Origin: CAVVNP01 sp963800235
Lineage (GTDB): Bacteria; Actinomycetota; Acidimicrobiia; Acidimicrobiales; Iamiaceae
NCBI GenBank assembly: GCA_963800235.1
Contig: CAWDAD010000003.1
Location: 949,542-1,013,541, forward strand
DNA length: 64,000 nucleotides
Direction: 5' to 3'
Shown here: positions 27,031 to 34,700 of the stretch, piece after piece
How the letters are laid out: each line of letters opens with the position of its first letter
How positions within the stretch are numbered: position 1 is the stretch's first letter
Position numbers and translations under genes: made by a program
The notes under the pieces: generated by a model
The model's input: only the letters and a program-made list of their open reading frames with translations
The model's database searches: none
Told to the model about the DNA's origin: nothing

Positions 27031-27927
27031 GTGAGCGGAGCCACTGCGAGCGAACCCGACTGGACCGAGCTGAGCCGGCGCGCCGGCGTCGCCTCGCACC
27101 GCCTGGTCGGCTGGATCTACTGGGATCCCGTCGCCATCGCCAACTACGCCGCCCTCGGGGTGCCCGACGGCTTCGGCTACTACATCGCCACCCGAGGTGC
27201 GTCCCTGGCCGACGCCGGCAACGACGCCGTCACCGCCGCCTTCGGGTCGATCGCCAAGGTCTTCGTCGACGTCTGCCTCGACCAGTGCCGGGAGCACACC
27301 ACCTTCGACGACGCGTCGCGAGCCCGCGACGCCGCGGTGGTCGAGGGCCTGCGCACGTACGTGCCCGAGCTGTGCGACGGGCTGGCCGACCTGGCCGAGC
27401 CGCTGTGGGAGGCCGCCGAGTCGCTGCCCCCCAGCGGCCGGGTGCTGTTCGCCTCGCTGCTCGGCCGGCGCCGGCCGGACGACGCGCTGCTGTCGGCGTG
27501 GCTGGCGGTGAACTGCATCCGCGAGTGGCGGGGCGACACCCACTGGGCCATCCAGGCGGTCGAGGACCTCGACGGCGACATGGCCGGGGTGCTCGACGGC
27601 GCCTGGCGCAACTACGGCGACCACTGGCTGCCGCGCAGCCGGGGCACCGACGACGAGGCGCTGGCCGCGGCCCTGTCCCGGCTCGAGGCCCGCGGCCTGG
27701 CCGAGGGCGACCAGGTGAACGAGGCCGGCGTCGCCTACCGGCAGGGCCTCGAGGACCGGCTGGACGAGCTGTCGTCGAAGGCGTGGCGCCACCTCGGGCT
27801 CGAGCGCACCACCCGGTTCCTCGACCTGGTCGAACCGGTCGGCTCCCGGCTGGTCGACCGCATCGACCAGACCGCCGGGCCGAAGTGGATGCCCGCCGCC
27901 CGCGACCGGCAGCCGGTGGCGAGCTGA
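27031..27927 (+). CDS. SCO6745-family protein
   Basis: 298 aa, all-helical. The region from ELSRRAGVASHRLVGWIYWD through IREWRGDTHWAIQAV and ARGLAEGDQVNEAGVAYRQGLEDRLDELSSKAWRHL (residues about 210-265) matches the pattern of the actinobacterial SCO6745 family, where REHRGDGH and a winged-helix-like C-terminus are typical. The biochemical function of this family is not established. GTG at 27031 follows GAGGAG at the stop of the dehalogenase gene. Its stop overlaps the next start (TGATG). Confidence 0.72.
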   Translation: MSGATASEPDWTELSRRAGVASHRLVGWIYWDPVAIANYAALGVPDGFGYYIATRGASLADAGNDAVTAAFGSIAKVFVDVCLDQCREHTTFDDASRARDAAVVEGLRTYVPELCDGLADLAEPLWEAAESLPPSGRVLFASLLGRRRPDDALLSAWLAVNCIREWRGDTHWAIQAVEDLDGDMAGVLDGAWRNYGDHWLPRSRGTDDEALAAALSRLEARGLAEGDQVNEAGVAYRQGLEDRLDELSSKAWRHLGLERTTRFLDLVEPVGSRLVDRIDQTAGPKWMPAARDRQPVAS

Positions 27928-28376
27928 TGGCCGACATCTCCCGCACCACGACCATCCACCGCCCGCCCGACCAGGTGTGGGCCGCGCTCGTCGACTTCGG
28001 CGCCATCGGCGACTGGGCCCCGAACGTCGACCACTCGACGGTCTCCCACCACGGCGGCGACGGCGAGGCGGGGGCCGTCGGCACCGTCCGCCGGGTGCAG
28101 GCCGGACGCATGGCGCTGCTCGAGACGATCGTCACCGCCGACGAGCCCGAGCGGCTGGCCTACGACATCACCGGTCTGCCGAAGGTCGTGCGCTCGGCCG
28201 TCAACGCGTGGACGCTCCGCCCCGTCGGTGACCGCGCCACCGAGGTCACCCTCACCAGCACCGTCGACTGCGGGCCCCGGCCCCCCCAGCAGCTCGTGGC
28301 GCGCATCGTCTCGCGGGTGATGGCCCGCCAGTCCGATGCCATGCTCGGCGGGCTCAAGCAGCACCTGGAGGTGTGA
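27927..28376 (+). CDS. SRPBCC-family (polyketide cyclase/START-like) protein
   Basis: 149 aa. The SRPBCC helix-grip pattern is evident: ISRTTTIHRPPDQVWAALVDF at the N-terminus, WAPNVDH, and a C-terminal amphipathic helix QQLVARIVSRVMARQSDAML. Such proteins bind hydrophobic ligands in a deep cavity and act as cyclases, aromatases or carriers. In this operon it may bind the hydrophobic product of the sulfatases or dehalogenase (inference). The ATG overlaps the upstream stop. Confidence 0.85.
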   Translation: MADISRTTTIHRPPDQVWAALVDFGAIGDWAPNVDHSTVSHHGGDGEAGAVGTVRRVQAGRMALLETIVTADEPERLAYDITGLPKVVRSAVNAWTLRPVGDRATEVTLTSTVDCGPRPPQQLVARIVSRVMARQSDAMLGGLKQHLEV

Positions 28377-28379
28377 GCC

Positions 28380-31010
28380 ATGCCCAGCGACCCTCGTCCC
28401 GACGTCGTCATCATCATGACCGACGAGGAGCGGGCCATCCCCCCGTACGAGACCGACGAGCTGCGCGACTGGCGGCGACGGACCCTCGCCGGCCAGCGGT
28501 GGTTCGACGAGCACGCCGTGCACTTCGAGCGCCACTACACCGGCTCGCTGGCCTGCGTGCCGAGCCGTCCCACGCTCTTCACCGGCCAGTACCCGGACCT
28601 GCACGGGGTCACCCAGACCGACGGCCTCGGCAAGCTGGCCGACGACTCCCGCATGCGGTGGCTGCGACCGGGCGAGGTCCCGACCCTCGGCAACTGGTTC
28701 CGGGCGGCCGGCTACGACACCCACTACGACGGCAAGTGGCACCTGTCCCACGCCGACCTGATCGACCCCGGGACCCACCAACCGCTGGCCACCAACGACG
28801 CCCACGGCACCGTCGACCCCGACGCCGTGCAGGCCTACCTCGACGCCGACCCGCTGGCCCCGTTCGGGTTCTCCGGCTGGGTCGGCCCCGAGCCCCACGG
28901 CGCCCCCCTCGCCAACAGCGGCCTGCGCCGCGACCCGCTGATCGCCGACCGGGTGGTGGCCTGGCTCGAGGACCGCTACGCCCGCCGGCGGGCCGGTGAC
29001 GCCGACGCGCAGAAGCCGTTCCTGCTGGTCGCCAGCTTCGTGAACCCCCACGACATCGTGCTGTTCCCGGCGTGGGTCCGGCGCAACCCGGTGCCCTCGT
29101 CCGAGCTCGACCCGCCCCACGTGCCCGCCGCGCCCACCGCCGACGAGGACCTGGCCGACAAGCCGGCCGCCCAGGTGGCCTACCGGGCCGCCTACCCGTC
29201 GGGCTACGGACCGGCGCCGGTGATCGAGAAGCTGTACCGGGACAACCAGCAGGCCTACCGCGACCTCTACTACCGGCTGCACGCCGAGGTCGACGGCCCG
29301 CTCGACCGGGTCCGACGCGCGGTGACCGAGGGCGGCTCCGAGGACGCCGTCATCGTCCGCACCGCCGACCACGGCGAGCTGCTCGGCGCCCACGGCGGAC
29401 TGCACCAGAAGTGGTTCAACCTCTACGAGGAGGCCACCCGCGTGCCGTTCAGCATCGCCCGCACCGGATCGGGCCCGACCGGCGCCACCGGGCCGCGTCG
29501 CATCGACGACGTGCCCACCTCCCACGTCGACGTGGTGCCGACCCTGCTGGCCGCCGCGGGCATCGACCGGGACGGGACCGCGGCCGAGCTGCGCCGCCGC
29601 TTCAGCGAGGTGCACGACCTGCCCGGGCGCGACCTGATGCCGGTGGTCGACGGCTCGACCGAACCCGACCGCGACCGGGCCGTCTACGTGATCACCCGCG
29701 ACAACATGCTCGAGGGCGACACCGAGGCCTCCGGCATGGCCCGCCGCCTGCACCGCACCAACCCGCCGCCCATGCCGCTGCGGATCCAGGTGCCGGCCCA
29801 CGTGGCCGCCAACTTCGAGGCGGTCGTGGTCCGGGTCGAGGCCGCCGACGTGGCCGGGGGCGCCGGGCACCTGTGGAAGCTGGCCCGCACCTTCGACGAC
29901 CCCGGCACGTGGACCGAGCCCGGCGTCCGCCACCTCGCCGCCACCGGTCCGACCGGGCCGGTGTACCGCACCGAGCCGCTCGACGACGAGTGGGAGCTCT
30001 ACGACCTCGACGACGACCCGATCGAGGCGGTCAACCGCTGGGACGACCCCGACCTGGACGAGCTCCGCCGCCACCTGCGCACCGTGCTGAAGGGGGAGCG
30101 GGCGGCGTCGGTGCCCGAGCGCAACGACCCGTGGCCCTACGCCGAGCGCCGGCCGTCGACCCCACCGGCCCAGTCGCCCCCGCCGCCGGCCCGGCTGCTG
30201 CGGCGAGCCCTGCAGAAGCTCGGCATGCACCCCGACGACGACCGGGCCGACCCGACCCTCGACCTGGTCGGGCACCGGGCGGTGGTCGTGTGCACCAACC
30301 ACGGTGTGCTCGACGTCGGCAAGGCCACCGGCGTCTTCGCCAGCGAGATGACCGTGCCCTACTACCTGTTCCTCGACGCCGGCATGGAGGTCGACATCGC
30401 CAGCCCGGCCGGCGGCCAGGTGCCGGTCGACCCGATGTCGGTGAAGCCGGTGCTGCGCAGCGCCGCCGACGACCGCTTCCTGGCGGACGAGACCCTGCGC
30501 GACAAGGTCACCAACAGCCTGCCCATCGGCGAGCTCGACGTGGAGCAGTACGACATCGTCTACCTGGCCGGTGGCTGGGGGGCGGCGTTCGACTTCGGCT
30601 TCTCCGAGCCGCTGGCCGAGCAGATCACCCGGGCCAACGAGCTCGGCAAGGTGATCGGCGGCGTGTGCCACGGTCCGCTCGGGCTCCGCAACGCCCTCGG
30701 CGCCGACGGCCAGCCGCTGGTCGAGGGGCGTCGGGTCACCGGCGTCACCGACAAGCAGGTGCAGGAGCTCGGCATCTCGGCGACGCCGCACCACCCCGAG
30801 ACCGAGCTGCGGCGCATGGGCGCCCGCTTCGAGAGCAGCACCCGGTTCCGCGACCCGTTCGCCAACCACTGGGTGGTGGACGGGAACCTCGTCACCGGGC
30901 AGAACCAGAACGCCGGCCCCATGGTGGCCCGGGAGATGATGCAGCTCCTGGCGCACCGGGCGGCCGAGCCCTCCCCCTCCACCGCCAGCCCCCAGGAGAC
31001 GACGCCATGA
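28380..31010 (+). CDS. Sulfatase fused to a DJ-1/PfpI-like glutamine-amidotransferase-fold domain
   Basis: 876 aa, two domains. Residues 1-570 are a sulfatase: DVVIIMTDEERA, formylglycine motif C-V-P-S-R with Cys59, YDGKWHLS, TADHGELLGAHGG and WELYDLDDDPIEAVN. Residues about 575-630 are a proline-rich linker. Residues about 630-865 are a DJ-1/PfpI (Hsp31-like) domain with VVVCTNHGVLDVGKATGVFASEM, FLDAGMEVDIASPAGG, and Cys763 in GGVCHGPLGL at the nucleophile elbow. DJ-1 domains act as deglycase/glyoxalase, protease or chaperone; pairing with a sulfatase in one chain is unusual. The frame is continuous through the junction. ATG at 28380 is three bases after the previous stop; the stop overlaps the next ATG. 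Confidence 0.9.
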   Translation: MPSDPRPDVVIIMTDEERAIPPYETDELRDWRRRTLAGQRWFDEHAVHFERHYTGSLACVPSRPTLFTGQYPDLHGVTQTDGLGKLADDSRMRWLRPGEVPTLGNWFRAAGYDTHYDGKWHLSHADLIDPGTHQPLATNDAHGTVDPDAVQAYLDADPLAPFGFSGWVGPEPHGAPLANSGLRRDPLIADRVVAWLEDRYARRRAGDADAQKPFLLVASFVNPHDIVLFPAWVRRNPVPSSELDPPHVPAAPTADEDLADKPAAQVAYRAAYPSGYGPAPVIEKLYRDNQQAYRDLYYRLHAEVDGPLDRVRRAVTEGGSEDAVIVRTADHGELLGAHGGLHQKWFNLYEEATRVPFSIARTGSGPTGATGPRRIDDVPTSHVDVVPTLLAAAGIDRDGTAAELRRRFSEVHDLPGRDLMPVVDGSTEPDRDRAVYVITRDNMLEGDTEASGMARRLHRTNPPPMPLRIQVPAHVAANFEAVVVRVEAADVAGGAGHLWKLARTFDDPGTWTEPGVRHLAATGPTGPVYRTEPLDDEWELYDLDDDPIEAVNRWDDPDLDELRRHLRTVLKGERAASVPERNDPWPYAERRPSTPPAQSPPPPARLLRRALQKLGMHPDDDRADPTLDLVGHRAVVVCTNHGVLDVGKATGVFASEMTVPYYLFLDAGMEVDIASPAGGQVPVDPMSVKPVLRSAADDRFLADETLRDKVTNSLPIGELDVEQYDIVYLAGGWGAAFDFGFSEPLAEQITRANELGKVIGGVCHGPLGLRNALGADGQPLVEGRRVTGVTDKQVQELGISATPHHPETELRRMGARFESSTRFRDPFANHWVVDGNLVTGQNQNAGPMVAREMMQLLAHRAAEPSPSTASPQETTP

Positions 31011-31849
31011 GCGCGCCCGAGCCCCTCGTCCCCCGCTACGGCCGGGTCGACCCCGACTACGCCACCACCCTGATGTCCACCGCGCCCGACGACGACGGGC
31101 CGGTCTGGATGGTCAACCTGATGAAGTACCGCGAGAAGGCCGACTACCAGGACGGCCGCGACGACGACATCAGCGGCCGCGAGGCCGACGACCGCTACAC
31201 GCCGTTCGGCCCCCTGCGCGACGTCGGCGCCGAGATCGTGTTCGCCGGCGACGTGTGCGACCAGCTGCTCGGCGACGAACCGAGGTGGGACCGCATCGGC
31301 GTGGTCAGGTACCCGACGCGGCGCGCCTTCATGGACATGCAGACGCTGCCGGAGTTCCAGGAGCTGCACCACCACAAGGACGCCGGCATGGAGCAGACGA
31401 TCATCATCGGCGGCCAGCCGATCGACGTCCCGTCGTTCGCGGAGGCCGGGGTCGAGCCGCCCGAGTGGGACGACGTCCCCCACCCTCCGACCGAGGACGA
31501 CGGGCCGGTCATGGTGCTGCACGTGCTGCGCTACAAGGACGCCGAGGCGGCCGAGCGGACCCCCGCCGAGATGGAGGCCTACCAGAGCGCCGCCGCCAGG
31601 AGCGCGGTTCCGAACGGCGTGCGGATCGCCGGGTGGTTCGCGGCCGAGGGCACCATCGTGGGCGACGGCCGGCGCTGGGACCAGGTGCGCTTCAACGCCT
31701 TCCCCAGCCGCGAGGCGTTCATGGCGGTGGCGCTCGACCCCGCCCGACTCGAGGCCCAGAAGGACCACCGCGAGGTCGCCATCGCCGACACCTACACGAT
31801 GATCGTCCGCCCCTTCATCGACACCCTCGCCGACTCGATCGAACGCTGA
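31007..31849 (+). CDS. Tandem DUF1330-like (ferredoxin-fold) protein
   Basis: 280 aa. Two similar halves are visible: DDDGPVWMVNLMKYREKADY then WDRIGVVRYPTRRAFMDMQTLPEFQE in the first; EDDGPVMVLHVLRYKDAEAAE then WDQVRFNAFPSREAFMAVALDPARLEAQ in the second. This repeats the dimeric alpha-beta barrel half typical of DUF1330 proteins. The function of that family is unknown; related folds act as small monooxygenases or isomerases. It is the last gene of the TetR-facing operon, and its ATG overlaps the fusion-sulfatase stop (ATGA). Confidence 0.72.
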   Translation: MSAPEPLVPRYGRVDPDYATTLMSTAPDDDGPVWMVNLMKYREKADYQDGRDDDISGREADDRYTPFGPLRDVGAEIVFAGDVCDQLLGDEPRWDRIGVVRYPTRRAFMDMQTLPEFQELHHHKDAGMEQTIIIGGQPIDVPSFAEAGVEPPEWDDVPHPPTEDDGPVMVLHVLRYKDAEAAERTPAEMEAYQSAAARSAVPNGVRIAGWFAAEGTIVGDGRRWDQVRFNAFPSREAFMAVALDPARLEAQKDHREVAIADTYTMIVRPFIDTLADSIER

Positions 31850-31886
31850 GCGCGCCCCACCGGTCGGCGGCTCCACCCTCCACCCC

Positions 31887-31939
31887 TCGAACTTGTCGTG
31901 AAAGCTGGCCCCTGACGGCGAAGATCACGACACGTTCGA
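31887..31939. repeat. 53-bp imperfect palindrome, copy 2 of a dispersed element
   Basis: Outer arms TCGAAC / GTTCGA (31887-31892 and 31934-31939), a 2-base mismatch, inner arms GTCGTGA / TCACGAC (31895-31901 and 31925-31931), and a loop with CCTGACGGCGA at the same offset as in copy 1 (8806-8858). 33 of 53 positions are identical between copies. Four base pairs differ in both partners while staying complementary. It lies between the end of the DUF1330-like gene and the DUF899 gene. Confidence 0.7.
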
Positions 31940-31999
31940 TCAGTCCTGGCCGGCCGCTCCGTCGGAGGGGGGAAGGCACCCAGCCAGGAAGGAAGGCCG

Positions 32000-32740
32000 A
32001 TGAACCTGCCGAAGGTCGTCTCGCAGGAGGAGTGGCGCGCCGCCCGGGTCGCCCTGCTCGAGGAGGAGAAGGCCATGACCCGGGCGCGCGACGCCCTGAG
32101 CACCCGTCGGCGTGAGCTGCCGATGGTGCGGGTCGAGGCCGACTACCGGTTCGAGGGGCCCGAGGGCGAGGTGGGGCTGGTCGACCTCTTCGACGGCCGT
32201 CAGCAGCTGATCACCAGCCACTTCATGTTCGACCCCGAGTGGGAGGCCGGTTGCCCGAGCTGCACGGCCGGCGCCGACGAGATGTCCGACGGGCTGCGCC
32301 GCCACCTGGCCACCCGGGACACCACCCTCGTCTACGTGTCCCGGGCCCCGCTGGCGAAGATCGAGCGGTACCGGCAGGACCGGGGGTGGACCTTCCCCTG
32401 GTACTCGTCGTTCGCCAGCCGCTTCAACTACGACTTCGGCGTCACCGTCGACGAATCGGTGACGTCACCGGCGGAGTACAACTACCGGCCGCTCGACGAG
32501 TGGGCCGACCGCGACGAGGCGTGGCGGGGGTGGTCGGGCGAGCAGCCCGGCGTGAGCTGCTTCCTTCGGGTCGGCGACGAGGTGTTCCACACGTACTCGC
32601 TGTACGGGCGCGGCGCGGAGTGGACCGGGGGCTCCTACGCCTTCCTCGACCTGACCGCGCTCGGCCGCCAGGAGGCGTGGGAGGAGCCGAAGGGCCGCTC
32701 CGAGTCGGCCCGTTCGAACACCCCCGACTTCGCCAGCTGA
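32000..32740 (+). CDS. DUF899 family thioredoxin-like protein
   Basis: 246 aa. The DUF899 pattern is clear: EEWRAARVALLEEEKAMTRARDALSTRRRELP at the N-terminus, then YRFEGPEGEVGLVDLFDGRQQLITSHFMFDPEWEAGCPSC, with a CPSC pair where thioredoxin folds place their redox Cys. RGWTFPWYSSFASRFNYDFG and EVFHTYSLYGRG follow. Members are AhpC/thioredoxin-like and thought to be redox proteins; substrates are unknown. The ATG at 32000 follows GGAAGGAAGG. It stands alone on the plus strand, convergent with the hotdog gene (2 bases between stops). Confidence 0.85.
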   Translation: MNLPKVVSQEEWRAARVALLEEEKAMTRARDALSTRRRELPMVRVEADYRFEGPEGEVGLVDLFDGRQQLITSHFMFDPEWEAGCPSCTAGADEMSDGLRRHLATRDTTLVYVSRAPLAKIERYRQDRGWTFPWYSSFASRFNYDFGVTVDESVTSPAEYNYRPLDEWADRDEAWRGWSGEQPGVSCFLRVGDEVFHTYSLYGRGAEWTGGSYAFLDLTALGRQEAWEEPKGRSESARSNTPDFAS

Positions 32741-32742
32741 GC

Positions 32743-33648
32743 TCAGCCCGCCAGGCGGTCCTTCGGGTACCCGGCGTAGGACTCCTTGAACACGCCCGAG
32801 TGCAGCAGGACGACCGCCGCCGGATCGCCCGAGTCGGCGTCGGTGACCGTCGTGCGCACCCACGACGACTCGGTGCGCCGGCTCTGACCGAGCCCCACGA
32901 CCTCGCGCTCGAGCACGTACTCCTGGCCGACGAACAGCGGCCGGCCGAGCAGCCGCACCTCGAGGTCGAGGAACAGGCCGAGCGCCGGGCCCCGGACCGG
33001 GAGGTCGACCGGCACCTTCTGGGTCAGGACGCTGGCCATCTCGATCGGCAGGATCGGCCGCCCCCAGGGGTTCTCGTCGCGCTCGTACCAGGGGCTGGGC
33101 TCGGTGATGGCCGCCAGCTTCTCCCGGAGGGAGAAGGGGTACAGGTCGCCGTTTCGGGTGTCGAGGTCGACCGAGGCGGTGACCGGCCGCTCGGTGCGCT
33201 GCCCGACCTCGAGCTGGTCGACGATGAACAGCTCCCCCGGGTCGCCGACGCCGGCCAGCCGGGCGCCGAGCTCGGTCTCGGCGTGGGGCTCGACCGACGC
33301 CGTGCCGGTGAGGACGGGGGTGCCGTCGGCCTTGGCCGCGTCGATCCGGCCGACGCTGTCGCCGAGCACGTGCAGGCTGGCGGTGACCTGCTCGCCCTGC
33401 ACGACCATGGTCTTGAAGTGGGCGCTGATGCAGCCGGTCTCGAACCAGCGACGGCCCCACGCCGTGAAGGCGAGCGGGTCGAACTGCGAGAAGTGGGTCG
33501 GACCCTCGATCGGCGCGCCGGCCAGGCCGAGGGCACCGGCGGTGTCGGCGTCGTGGACGCTGGCATGGCCCCCGTACTGCTGGTCGGCCAGGAGCTGCTG
33601 CGGCTCGCGGGCCGGCCCGGTGATGGTGAGCGGGGTGGCGAAGGTCAT
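32743..33648 (-). CDS. Hotdog-fold (MaoC dehydratase-like) protein
   Basis: 301 aa. Two hotdog-like halves are suggested by GHASVHDADTAGALGLAGAPIEGPTHFSQF with ISAHFKTMVVQGEQVTASLHV in the first half, and GRPLFVGQEYVLEREVVGLGQS in the second. The layout resembles MaoC-like hydratases and the FAS1 dehydratase type, but no classic R-specific hydratase Asp/His pair could be confirmed. It is immediately downstream of the HLD-II dehalogenase on the same strand, 50 bases apart, so the two are probably co-transcribed. ATG at 33648. Confidence 0.65.
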   Translation of the reverse strand: MTFATPLTITGPAREPQQLLADQQYGGHASVHDADTAGALGLAGAPIEGPTHFSQFDPLAFTAWGRRWFETGCISAHFKTMVVQGEQVTASLHVLGDSVGRIDAAKADGTPVLTGTASVEPHAETELGARLAGVGDPGELFIVDQLEVGQRTERPVTASVDLDTRNGDLYPFSLREKLAAITEPSPWYERDENPWGRPILPIEMASVLTQKVPVDLPVRGPALGLFLDLEVRLLGRPLFVGQEYVLEREVVGLGQSRRTESSWVRTTVTDADSGDPAAVVLLHSGVFKESYAGYPKDRLAG

Positions 33649-33697
33649 GGGCCGACGGTAGGTCGCGCCGGCGGCCCTGTGCCCCGGCGCCGCCCGC

Positions 33698-34582
33698 CTA
33701 CCGGCCGGGCAGCCAGGCGGCGATGGCCTCGCCGATCTCGTGCGGGCTGTCCTCCTGCAGGAAGTGGACGCCCGACACCGTGACCTCGGTCTGGTTCGGC
33801 CAGGTGCGGCAGAAGTCGCGCTGCGGGCCGGTGAGGATGGCGCCGGGGTCGGCGTTCACGAACAGCTTCGGCACCGGCGACCCGGCCAGCCAGTCGGCGT
33901 AGGACTGCACGATCTCGGTCACGTCGGCCGGCTCGCCGTCGATGGGGATCTCACGGGGCCAGTCGAGGGTGGGGCGGCGGCTCGCCGGGTCGACGAAGGG
34001 CCGGCGGTACTCGTCCATCTCGGCGTCGGTGAGGGTCCGCTGGATGGAACCGGGCAGGATCGCCTCGACGAACAGGTTGCGCTCCATCACCAGCTCCTCG
34101 CCCTCCTCGGAGCGCAGTGCCTGGAAGATCGACCGGGCCAGCTCGGGCCACTCGTCCCAGGTCACCGGACGGACGATGGCCTCCAGGTAGGCGATGCCGG
34201 CGACCCGGTCGCGATGGCGGTTGGCCCAGTCGAACCCGAGCGCCGACCCCCAGTCGTGGACGACCAGGGTGACGTGGTCGCCGAGGTCGAGCCGGTCGAG
34301 CAGGCCGTCGAGGTACCGGCGGTGGCCGACGAAGCGGTACGTCCCCGGTCCGGGGTCGGGCAGCTTTCCGGAGTCGCCCTGGCCCACCAGGTCGGGGGCG
34401 ATGCACCGGGCCCTGTCCGACAGGTGGGGGATGACGTTGCGCCACAGGTACGACGAGGTCGGGTTGCCGTGCAGGAAGACGATCGGGTCGCCCTCGCCCT
34501 CCTCGTGGAACGCCATGGCCACGCCGTCGACGTCGATCGAGGACTTCGGCAGCGGCTCGGAGCTGATGGGTCGGTCGTCCAT
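33698..34582 (-). CDS. dhaA: Haloalkane dehalogenase, HLD-II type (DhaA/LinB-like)
   Basis: 294 aa, the length of DhaA and LinB. The full catalytic pentad of subfamily II is visible two residues downstream of LinB numbering: Asn40 (HGNPTSSYLWR) and Trp111 for halide binding, nucleophile Asp110 (VVHDWGSALGFDW), acid Glu134 (YLEAIVRP), and the base His near residue 273 (SGVHFLQED). It hydrolyses haloalkanes to alcohols in the cytoplasm without cofactor. The ATG at 34582 starts the conserved N-terminus. It is on the opposite strand from the HLD-I gene, 6.7 kb away, and is divergent from the DUF1254 lipoprotein. Confidence 0.94.
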   Translation of the reverse strand: MDDRPISSEPLPKSSIDVDGVAMAFHEEGEGDPIVFLHGNPTSSYLWRNVIPHLSDRARCIAPDLVGQGDSGKLPDPGPGTYRFVGHRRYLDGLLDRLDLGDHVTLVVHDWGSALGFDWANRHRDRVAGIAYLEAIVRPVTWDEWPELARSIFQALRSEEGEELVMERNLFVEAILPGSIQRTLTDAEMDEYRRPFVDPASRRPTLDWPREIPIDGEPADVTEIVQSYADWLAGSPVPKLFVNADPGAILTGPQRDFCRTWPNQTEVTVSGVHFLQEDSPHEIGEAIAAWLPGR

Positions 34583-34700
34583 GGACCCATGTTCGCCGAC
34601 CGACGAGCTCGGCGGCCGCGCCCGGCCGCGGCGCGGGTGCCACCATGGACGCCGGTCGGCCGTCGGCGCCGACCACCCAGAGCGTGACCCCCTCCGCCCC

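Noticed and set aside
33656..33703. CGGTAGG / CCTACCG inverted repeat between the HLD-II gene and the hotdog gene
   Set aside because: Arms are only 7 bp with a 34-base spacer, and one arm includes a stop codon; too weak to call an operator or terminator.
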